Below are positions 1 to 5,153 of a DNA stretch of 6,499 bases, one piece after another. The position numbers and the translations under genes are program-made. This stretch comes from Rhodospirillales bacterium (GTDB taxonomy: Bacteria; Pseudomonadota; Alphaproteobacteria; Acetobacterales; Acetobacteraceae). The notes below the pieces were generated by a model that searched no databases, was not told where the DNA came from, and saw nothing but the letters and a program-made list of their open reading frames with translations. The stretch's first letter is position 1; each line of letters opens with the position of its first letter. The stretch covers positions 1 through 6,499 of the forward strand of contig JAGWOU010000109.1 of NCBI GenBank assembly GCA_028870815.1. The letters are read 5' to 3'.

Positions 1-1
1 G

Positions 2-547
2 CAAGCCTCCGTGCGATACGCGCCGCGCCGGACCATTCTCAGTGGCCTGGTGGATGAGGTTGGAGAGACCGCGAATATAGGCACACTGGACGGCGGCGAA
101 GTGGCTTATCTAGACCGCGTGGAAGCCAAACACTGGCCGCTGCAGCTAAACTTTCATATCGGCTCACGGGTGCCGCTGCATTGCACCGCCATCGGCAAGC
201 TGTTTCTCGCGTATATGCCCGAGCGCCAGCGCACCGCGCTGCTCGACGTTCTGGATCTGCATAAATTCACGCCCCATACCATCACCACTTTGCCAGAGTT
301 GCAAGCTGAGCTTGCCAATGTGCGCAGAGAAGGGCTTTGCCTCGACCGCGAGGAATATATCTCGGGCGTGGTTTGCATCGCCGCACCGATCTTCTCCGCG
401 AAAGGGGAAATGCAGGCGGGTGTCGCCATTCAATCGCCGGCGGCGCGGATGTCCGTCCAGGATGCGCTGCGCCATAGCGAGAAACTGCAACGCGCGGCGC
501 GGGCGCTGGCGGAAAGTTTCGCGTGGGAGAATTCCTCATCAACATAA
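2..547 (+). CDS. IclR-family transcriptional regulator, C-terminal effector domain (5' end missing)
   Basis: This is the ligand-binding part of an IclR-type DNA-binding regulator, truncated by the window start. The frame is open from base 2, so the GTG at 11 is probably an internal valine. About 181 residues remain; family members usually have about 250, so the missing 70-80 residues would hold the N-terminal winged helix-turn-helix. Visible family signatures, in order: an early beta-strand region reading GEVAYLDRVE; the segment PLHCTAIGKLFLAY, matching the conserved 'P.hctA.GKa.LA' stretch; the segment REGLCLDREEYISGVVCIAAPIF, split here as REGLCLDREEY and ISGVVCIAAPIF, matching the conserved 'G...d..E...Gv.ciaaP' core; and a closing amphipathic helix. 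The gene lies 128 bases upstream of pta on the same strand, so it is a plausible local regulator of the cluster. Activator or repressor mode and the effector cannot be read from sequence; an operon intermediate is a natural candidate ligand. Family assignment is secure, target assignment is inference. Confidence 0.93.
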   Translation, partial: QASVRYAPRRTILSGLVDEVGETANIGTLDGGEVAYLDRVEAKHWPLQLNFHIGSRVPLHCTAIGKLFLAYMPERQRTALLDVLDLHKFTPHTITTLPELQAELANVRREGLCLDREEYISGVVCIAAPIFSAKGEMQAGVAIQSPAARMSVQDALRHSEKLQRAARALAESFAWENSSST

Positions 548-600
548 CGGCGCGTTGAACGCCGGGGGATTTGGATATGAAGTGCACAGTCAATCATGGC

Positions 601-622
601 GCCTTTCCGAAATTGAAAAGGC
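601..622. promoter_or_regulatory. Possible operator: inverted repeat upstream of pta
   Basis: A perfect 6-bp inverted repeat, GCCTTT (601-606) and AAAGGC (617-622), is separated by 10 bases in the intergenic region between the regulator and pta. The inner part also reads TTTC (604-607) and GAAA (615-618). IclR-family proteins bind imperfect palindromes of about this size, often with TTTC/GAAA-like arms, so this is the best operator candidate here. A repeat this short can occur by chance, and only one copy is seen. Confidence 0.25.
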
Positions 623-639
623 TGGTGCTGGCATATTTT
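613..639 (+). promoter_or_regulatory. Weak candidate promoter for the pta-led operon
   Basis: TTGAAA (613-618) is a good -35-like hexamer, and TATTTT (634-639) is a poor -10-like hexamer 15 bases downstream, shorter than the usual 16-18. It lies 37 bases before the pta start and overlaps the inverted repeat at 601-622, an arrangement compatible with regulator control. The intergenic region 548-675 shows nothing better. The pta group could instead be read through from the regulator gene. Confidence 0.2.
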
Positions 640-663
640 CCGCTGGCGCGGTGACGAAGCGGC

Positions 664-668
664 AGGAG
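664..668 (+). promoter_or_regulatory. Ribosome binding site of pta
   Basis: AGGAG lies 7 bases before the ATG at 676 and supports that start. Confidence 0.75.
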
Positions 669-675
669 CCTGGCA

Positions 676-1638
676 ATGAATTTCGCTGCCCCCTCGCCTG
701 AGTTGCAGCCCTTGCCAGGGGCCGATACGCCCGCCTATCTCTGCCCGCCGGATTTGCTGCTGCGCGCACGGCGGCTGGGAACGTTGCCCGTCGCTGTTGC
801 CGGCGCCGGCGCGGCGCATGTGCTGCAAAGCCTGGCCTGGGCGGTGGGGTTTGGGTTGGTGGCCCCCATTCTTGTCGGAGACCCCAAGGCGATAGCAGCG
901 AATTTGCCAGGGGAGTTGGCCGGCGCGCGCGTGATCGCGGCAGGCGATGAGGCCGATGCGGCGGCGAAAGCGGTGGCCCTGGTGAAAAGCGGCGAGGCAT
1001 CGCTGCTGATGAAGGGCCATGTGCATACGGACACGCTGTTGCGGGCGGCGCTGGCCCCTGGCATCGGCCTGCGCACCGGCAGCCGGCTTAGCCACGTCTT
1101 CGCCATGTACTGGGCCGGACGAAGCAAGCCACTGCTGATTACCGACGCCGCGCTGAACGTGGCGCCAGATGCGAGAACCTTCGCGGCCATCATTCGCCAC
1201 GCACTGCTTACGGCGCGCGCACTCGGCATTTCGCACCCGCGCATCGCCATGCTTTCAGCGACGGAAGAGGCCAGCCAAGCTGTGCCGTCCTCGCTCGCCG
1301 CCGCTGAATTCGCCAGCACCTTCCGGGATGAGGCACTGGCGCAAGGCGCCTATATCTCCGGCCCCATGGCGCTGGATGTCGCGGTTTCCGCCACCGCCGC
1401 CGAGATCAAGGGCCTCAAGGCCGATCCGGTCGCGGGCCACGCGGATATCCTCGCCGTGCCGAACATCGAGACAGGCAACGCCCTGTTCAAAATGCTCGTG
1501 CACGTCGTCAACGCCACCGCCGCCGGGATTGTGCTCGGCGCGGCGGCTCCCATTGTCCTCACCTCGCGCGCAGATCCGGCCGAGGCGAGGCTCGCTTCCG
1601 TCGCACTTGCCCGGCTGGTCGCGGCGGAACACGGCTGA
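676..1638 (+). CDS. pta: Phosphate acetyltransferase (Pta/Ptb family)
   Basis: A 320-residue cytoplasmic enzyme of the phosphate acetyl/butyryltransferase family, which interconverts acetyl phosphate plus CoA with acetyl-CoA plus phosphate. It is the single-domain form: no N-terminal regulatory domain as in long E. coli-type Pta and no fused MaoC-like hydratase domain. Visible family features are KGHVHTD at residues 113-119, GLRTGSRLSHVFAM, TDAALNVAPD, SGPMALDVAVS, the segment around NIETGNALFKM, and a C-terminal LTSRAD with Ser297-Arg298, aligning with the Ser-Arg pair that binds substrate in characterised Pta enzymes. An AGGAG site 7 bases upstream supports the ATG. The gene opens the plus-strand group with the acylating dehydrogenase and CoA ligase. 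No acetate kinase is adjacent, so the likely direction is acetyl phosphate to acetyl-CoA, the role Pta plays beside sulfoacetaldehyde acetyltransferase Xsc in sulfonate degradation. Butyryl or another acyl specificity cannot be excluded from sequence. Confidence 0.88.
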   Translation: MNFAAPSPELQPLPGADTPAYLCPPDLLLRARRLGTLPVAVAGAGAAHVLQSLAWAVGFGLVAPILVGDPKAIAANLPGELAGARVIAAGDEADAAAKAVALVKSGEASLLMKGHVHTDTLLRAALAPGIGLRTGSRLSHVFAMYWAGRSKPLLITDAALNVAPDARTFAAIIRHALLTARALGISHPRIAMLSATEEASQAVPSSLAAAEFASTFRDEALAQGAYISGPMALDVAVSATAAEIKGLKADPVAGHADILAVPNIETGNALFKMLVHVVNATAAGIVLGAAAPIVLTSRADPAEARLASVALARLVAAEHG

Positions 1639-1657
1639 ACGACGTACAACCATAAGG

Positions 1658-1680
1658 CACGGGCGCCGTTAAGGCCCGTG
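1658..1680 (+). promoter_or_regulatory. GC-rich hairpin abutting the dehydrogenase ribosome binding site
   Basis: CACGGGC (1658-1664) and GCCCGTG (1674-1680) form a perfect 7-bp stem with a 9-base loop. The 3' arm ends at 1680, directly next to the GGAG Shine-Dalgarno at 1681-1684. There is no T-run after the stem, so it is not a standard intrinsic terminator. Plausible roles (inference) are protecting the downstream transcript, an RNA processing point, or tuning translation of the dehydrogenase relative to pta. The dyad is seen directly; any function is unproven. Confidence 0.5.
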
Positions 1681-1684
1681 GGAG
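1681..1684 (+). promoter_or_regulatory. Ribosome binding site deciding the dehydrogenase start
   Basis: GGAG lies 8 bases before the ATG at 1693. The frame is open back to a GTG at 1678, but that codon sits inside the 3' arm of the hairpin and overlaps this site, with no separate Shine-Dalgarno of its own. ATG 1693 is therefore preferred. Confidence 0.8.
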
Positions 1685-1692
1685 AAACAGAT

Positions 1693-3105
1693 ATGAACCA
1701 TATCACCGATTCCGGTGAGGCGGCGGTTATCGCCCCGCTCATTCAGCGCGCCCGGGCCGCCATGGCGGCCATCGCGGATTACGACCAGGCCAGAACGGAC
1801 GAGTTGGTGCAGGCGCTGGCATGGTCCATCTACGAGCCGGGGCGCGCCGAGGAGCTGGCTCTGCTCGCGGTGCGCGATACCGGGCTTGGCAACGCGCCCG
1901 ATAAAATCATTAAGAACACGCGCAAGACCTTCGGCACGCTGCGTGACCTGATGCGGGCGAAATCGGTAGGCGTGATAGAAACCGACGAACGCCTGGGTAT
2001 CGTGAAATACGCCAAGCCCATCGGGGTGGTAGCGGCGGTAACACCCTCCACCAACCCGGCGGCAACACCGGTGAACAAGGCGATGATGGTACTGAAGGGC
2101 CGCAATGCGGTCATCATCTCTCCCTCCCCAGCTGGATGGGCGACAACCAGCCGCACGGTGGATTTCATGCGCGCGGAGCTGGCCCGCATCGGCGCGCCGG
2201 AAGACCTGGTTCAGATTTTGCCGCCACCTGGCTCCAAGGGCCAGACCCAGGCGTTGATGCAGGCCGCCGATCTGGTTGTGATTACCGGCTCGCAGGACAA
2301 TGTGCGCCGGGGCTATAGCAGCGGCACGCCCACTATCGGCGTAGGCGCGGGAAACGTGCCGGTGATCGTGGATGAGACAGCGGATTTCGCAAGCGCCGCC
2401 ACGAAAATCGCCGCCTCCAAAACCTTCGACAACTCCACCTCCTGTTCCTCGGAAAACTCGCTGGTAATCGTCGATGCAGCCTGGGAGAAAGCCATGGCGG
2501 CTTTGCAGGCGGCAGGCGGATATATGTGCACGCCGGAAGAAGCCAAACGCGTCGAGAGGCTGCTCTGGCAGGGCGGCAAGCTCAACCGGCATCTCATCGC
2601 CCGCGATGCGAAAGTTCTTGCCGAAGCCTTCGATCTGCCGCCCGAAGCACATAACGCACGCTTCTTCATGGTGCCGGAGACCGGATTTGGAAAAGCGCAC
2701 CCGTTCTCGGGCGAGAAACTCTCTCTGGTGCTGGCCGTTTATCGCGCCCGGGACTTTCAGGACGCGGCAGATATCGTGCGCAAGATCCTCGACTACCAAG
2801 GCAAGGGGCATTCCCTGGGCATCCATACGCAAAACATGGACCGCGCCCGGCACCTCGCGGAAACGCTGGACGTGGTGCGCGTGCTGGTGAATTTCGCGCA
2901 TACCTTCGGCAATGGCGGCGGGTTCGACAGCGGTTTGAACTTCACGCTCAGCATGGGTTGCGGCTCCTGGCAGAAAAATTCCATCAGCGAGAATCTCAGC
3001 TACAAGCACTTCCTCAACATCACTCATCTGGTGCGGCCAATCCCGGAGGATAAACCCTCCGAAGCTGAGCTTTTCGGCAGCTACTGGGAGAAATACGGCA
3101 AATGA
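1693..3105 (+). CDS. sauS: CoA-acylating aldehyde dehydrogenase, probable sulfoacetaldehyde dehydrogenase (SauS-like)
   Basis: A 470-residue cytoplasmic NAD(P)-dependent acylating aldehyde dehydrogenase that interconverts an acyl-CoA and its aldehyde. The protein spans the ALDH fold: KPIGVVAAVTPSTNPAATP, split as KPIGVVAAV and TPSTNPAATP, in the N-terminal cofactor region; SPSPAGW at 143-149 where AdhE-type enzymes have SPHPRA; ITGSQDNVRRGYSSG; GVGAGNVPVIVD; and the catalytic cysteine Cys251 in TSCSSENSL. The C-terminus has GGGFDSGLNFTLSMGCGSW followed by NSISENLSYKHFLNI, the arrangement I recall for SauS/SqwD enzymes rather than ethanolamine- or propanediol-type EutE/PduP. There is no fused alcohol dehydrogenase domain, so it is not AdhE. 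Its stop overlaps the start of the ligase beta gene by 4 bases, implying that the ligase makes or consumes the same acyl-CoA. Activity class is secure. The sulfoacetaldehyde/sulfoacetyl-CoA substrate is inferred from resemblance and from the neighbouring pta; acetaldehyde, glycolaldehyde or succinate semialdehyde remain possible. Confidence 0.72.
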   Translation: MNHITDSGEAAVIAPLIQRARAAMAAIADYDQARTDELVQALAWSIYEPGRAEELALLAVRDTGLGNAPDKIIKNTRKTFGTLRDLMRAKSVGVIETDERLGIVKYAKPIGVVAAVTPSTNPAATPVNKAMMVLKGRNAVIISPSPAGWATTSRTVDFMRAELARIGAPEDLVQILPPPGSKGQTQALMQAADLVVITGSQDNVRRGYSSGTPTIGVGAGNVPVIVDETADFASAATKIAASKTFDNSTSCSSENSLVIVDAAWEKAMAALQAAGGYMCTPEEAKRVERLLWQGGKLNRHLIARDAKVLAEAFDLPPEAHNARFFMVPETGFGKAHPFSGEKLSLVLAVYRARDFQDAADIVRKILDYQGKGHSLGIHTQNMDRARHLAETLDVVRVLVNFAHTFGNGGGFDSGLNFTLSMGCGSWQKNSISENLSYKHFLNITHLVRPIPEDKPSEAELFGSYWEKYGK

Positions 3106-4223
3106 ATTTCAATGAACATGATGCGAAGAAAGCCATTCTCGTCCCGGCCGGAATCCCCGTTCTGAACGGCCGTCTCTGCCATGAAGCGGCGGAAGCGGCG
3201 GAAGCGGTGCGCGCCCTCGGCCCCTGCGCGATCAAGGCGCAAGTGCCAACCGGCAAGCGCGGCAAGGCGGGTGGCATCAAGCTGGCGAAAACGCCCGAAG
3301 AGGCGCAACAAGCGGCTGAGACGATTCTTGGCATGAGTATCGGCGGGTATGAGGTTGGCGCCGTGCTGGCCGAACAGGCGGCGACGATCAGGAAAGAATA
3401 TTACGCCGCAGTGCTGCACGCGCCGTCTGAGCGTGCCTCGCTGGTGTTGTTCTGCGCTGAAGGCGGGATGGACATCGAGGAACTGGCCGAGGAACGCCCG
3501 CAGGCGATCCGCCGCTTTCTTGTAAAAGATCCAGGCCACTTCACAATGGAAGATGCCCTCATGCTTACCGTGGATCTCGATGACGACGCGCAGGAGGTAG
3601 CGCGAATCCTCGTCTCGCTTTACCGGCGCTACCGCGAAACCGACGCGGAATTGCTGGAGATCAATCCGCTCGCCCGGCTTGATGACGGAAGGGTGGTGGC
3701 GCTGGACTGCAAATTCGTGTTGGACGATGCGGCGTCCTCCCGCCAGGAGACGCTTTGCGCCCACGCCGCGCCCGCCAAGAGCACCGCGCTGGAACGCGAA
3801 GCCGCCGCGCAGGGCCTGAAATATATAGAATTGGACGGCGAAGTCGGGATTCTCGCCAATGGCGCCGGGCTGACGATGACAACGATGGACGTGGTGAGCC
3901 ATTATGGCGGACGACCAGCGAATTTCATGGAAATCGGCGGTGATGCCTACACCAAGGCGGAACCCGCGCTGCGCGTGGTGCTCACGAATCCTAAGCTGCG
4001 CAGCCTAGTGGTGAATTTCTGCGGCGCCTTCGCCCGCACGGATGTGATGGCCGAAGGCGTTGTGAATGCCTGGAAAAAACTGAAACCTGAGATTCCGGTT
4101 TTCTTCTCCGTTCACGGCACCGGCGAGGATGAAGCCGTGGCCCTTATAACCGCCGAGCTTGGCCTAACCCCCTATGACCTGATGGAAGATGCCGTGCAGG
4201 CGGCGATTGGAACCGCGCAATGA
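3102..4223 (+). CDS. ADP-forming acyl-CoA ligase, beta subunit (SucC-like, probable sulfoacetate-CoA ligase)
   Basis: A 373-residue beta chain of the succinyl-CoA synthetase superfamily; E. coli SucC has 388. The N-terminal ATP-grasp domain shows KAQVPTGKRGKAGGIKLA, the nucleotide-binding loop. LLEINPLA carries Glu186 and Asn188, and ALDCK carries Asp202, which align with the metal-site residues of SucC. The C-terminal ligase domain starts near NGAGLTMTTMD (from Asn253) and contains GGRPANFMEIGGD. At residues 305-314 the strongly conserved SucC stretch NIFGGIVRCD is replaced by NFCGAFARTD, a change near the acyl substrate that argues against an ordinary succinate enzyme. ATG 3102 overlaps the dehydrogenase stop as ATGA; GGGAG at 3086-3090 can serve as ribosome binding site. 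With the alpha subunit it would form acyl-CoA with ATP use, or run in reverse. SucC of the citric acid cycle and malate thiokinase MtkA are alternatives, but neither sits with an acylating dehydrogenase and pta. Confidence 0.8.
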   Translation: MNFNEHDAKKAILVPAGIPVLNGRLCHEAAEAAEAVRALGPCAIKAQVPTGKRGKAGGIKLAKTPEEAQQAAETILGMSIGGYEVGAVLAEQAATIRKEYYAAVLHAPSERASLVLFCAEGGMDIEELAEERPQAIRRFLVKDPGHFTMEDALMLTVDLDDDAQEVARILVSLYRRYRETDAELLEINPLARLDDGRVVALDCKFVLDDAASSRQETLCAHAAPAKSTALEREAAAQGLKYIELDGEVGILANGAGLTMTTMDVVSHYGGRPANFMEIGGDAYTKAEPALRVVLTNPKLRSLVVNFCGAFARTDVMAEGVVNAWKKLKPEIPVFFSVHGTGEDEAVALITAELGLTPYDLMEDAVQAAIGTAQ

Positions 4224-5122
4224 GCCGTTTTCCCATTCTCCGCCGTGCGGACCGCATCCTCGTCCAGGGCATCACCGGCACACAGGGCAGTTTCTGGACT
4301 CAGAAGATGTTAGGCATCGGCAGCAATGTTGTCGGCGGCGTGAACCCGCGCCGTGCGGGTGAGACGCATCTCAACCTCCCGGTTTTCGATACCGCCAAGA
4401 CCGCCATGCGCGAAACCGGATTTGATGTGGCGGTGATGTTCATTCCGCCCATGCTGGCGAAAACCGCCGCCATCGATGCCATCGAATCCGGCGCCAAGGG
4501 GCTGGTGATTCTCACCGAACATATACCCTCGCATGATGTGCTGGAAATTTTTGCCGCTTCGCGGGCTCATAACACGCGCATCGTCGGCCCCAACACCGCC
4601 GGGCTGGTAACGCCAGGCGAGACCTTCGCCGGCATCATGCCAGGCCATAACACGAACATTTTCAAACCCGGCCATATCGGAGTCATCTCACGCAGCGGCA
4701 GCCTCGGCACGCTCATCTGCCTTAACCTCACCCGCGCGGGCCATGGTCAGTCCAGCTTCGTCGGCATCGGTGGCGATCCCATGATCGGCACCACCAGCCT
4801 TGATGCTTTGCGCGCGCTGGATGAGGACGAACGCACGGAAGCAATCGTTCTGGTTGGCGAGATCGGCGGCGCGATGGAAGAAGCCGCCGCAGAATATGCC
4901 GCGGGCATGAAGAAGCCGGTGGTCTCGTTCATCGCCGGCCGCGCCGCCCCGCCAGACAAACGCATGGGGCATGCCGGCGCCATCGTCTCCGGCAATGCAG
5001 GGTCCTACCCGGCGAAGCAGGCCGCGCTGGAGCGCGCCGGCGTCGCCGTGGCGGACACGCCGCACGAGATCGTTGACCTGCTGCGTGTGCGCCTCGCCCA
5101 ACCCGCCTGCAACAGCAGCTGA
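4220..5122 (+). CDS. ADP-forming acyl-CoA ligase, alpha subunit (SucD-like, probable sulfoacetate-CoA ligase)
   Basis: A 300-residue alpha chain, close to E. coli SucD in length. It begins with a Rossmann-type CoA-binding domain: VQGITGTQGSF, then VVGGVNPRRAGETHLNLPVF. The phosphohistidine is His251 in KRMGHAGAIVSG, and Glu214 in GEIGG matches the glutamate that contacts it in SucD, so catalysis by a phosphorylated histidine should be intact. Two loops depart from SucD: the GPNCPG motif reads GPNTAG (123-128), and SRSGTLTYE reads SRSGSLGTL (157-165). These are near the active site and fit altered acyl specificity. The start overlaps the beta-subunit stop as ATGA with only a weak Shine-Dalgarno (GGA at 4209-4211), suggesting translational coupling for equal subunit amounts. 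Gene order beta-alpha matches sucCD. Ligase type is secure; sulfoacetate as substrate is inference from context. Confidence 0.82.
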   Translation: MSRFPILRRADRILVQGITGTQGSFWTQKMLGIGSNVVGGVNPRRAGETHLNLPVFDTAKTAMRETGFDVAVMFIPPMLAKTAAIDAIESGAKGLVILTEHIPSHDVLEIFAASRAHNTRIVGPNTAGLVTPGETFAGIMPGHNTNIFKPGHIGVISRSGSLGTLICLNLTRAGHGQSSFVGIGGDPMIGTTSLDALRALDEDERTEAIVLVGEIGGAMEEAAAEYAAGMKKPVVSFIAGRAAPPDKRMGHAGAIVSGNAGSYPAKQAALERAGVAVADTPHEIVDLLRVRLAQPACNSS

Positions 5123-5138
5123 AGCATCCGCGTCTTTT

Positions 5139-5143
5139 GGAGG
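5139..5143 (+). promoter_or_regulatory. Ribosome binding site of the transporter gene
   Basis: GGAGG lies 10 bases before ATG 5154, in the 31-base gap after the ligase alpha gene. It is the strongest Shine-Dalgarno of the cluster and fixes the transporter start. The gap contains no terminator-like hairpin, so the transporter is probably on the same transcript. Confidence 0.8.
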
Positions 5144-5153
5144 AAAAATCAAA

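Noticed and set aside
548..564. A short hairpin, CGGCG and CGCCG, right after the regulator stop codon, considered as a terminator.
   Set aside because: The stem has only 5 bp and no T-run follows. In GC-rich DNA this is expected by chance.
430..1236. A 268-codon minus-strand frame covering the regulator end and the first part of pta.
   Set aside because: No family resemblance, low-complexity Arg/Gln/His-rich content, and both overlapped genes are well supported on the plus strand.
1678..1692. In-frame upstream GTG start for the dehydrogenase.
   Set aside because: It overlaps the hairpin arm and the Shine-Dalgarno that serves ATG 1693, and has no ribosome binding site of its own.
1669..3027. 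A 452-codon open frame on the minus strand opposite the dehydrogenase gene.
   Set aside because: It lies wholly antisense to a clear acylating dehydrogenase. Its protein is rich in His, Arg and Gly with no recognisable domain, as expected from the mirrored codon bias of a GC-rich gene.
3081..3902. A 273-codon minus-strand frame opposite the ligase beta gene.
   Set aside because: It is antisense to a protein with intact ATP-grasp and ligase motifs, and its own translation shows no domain.
3102..5122. Assignment of the ligase pair as housekeeping succinyl-CoA synthetase (sucCD).
   Set aside because: No citric acid cycle gene is adjacent, the pair overlaps an acylating dehydrogenase gene, and conserved succinate-side loops are changed in both subunits. 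It is not strictly excluded without a tree or an assay.
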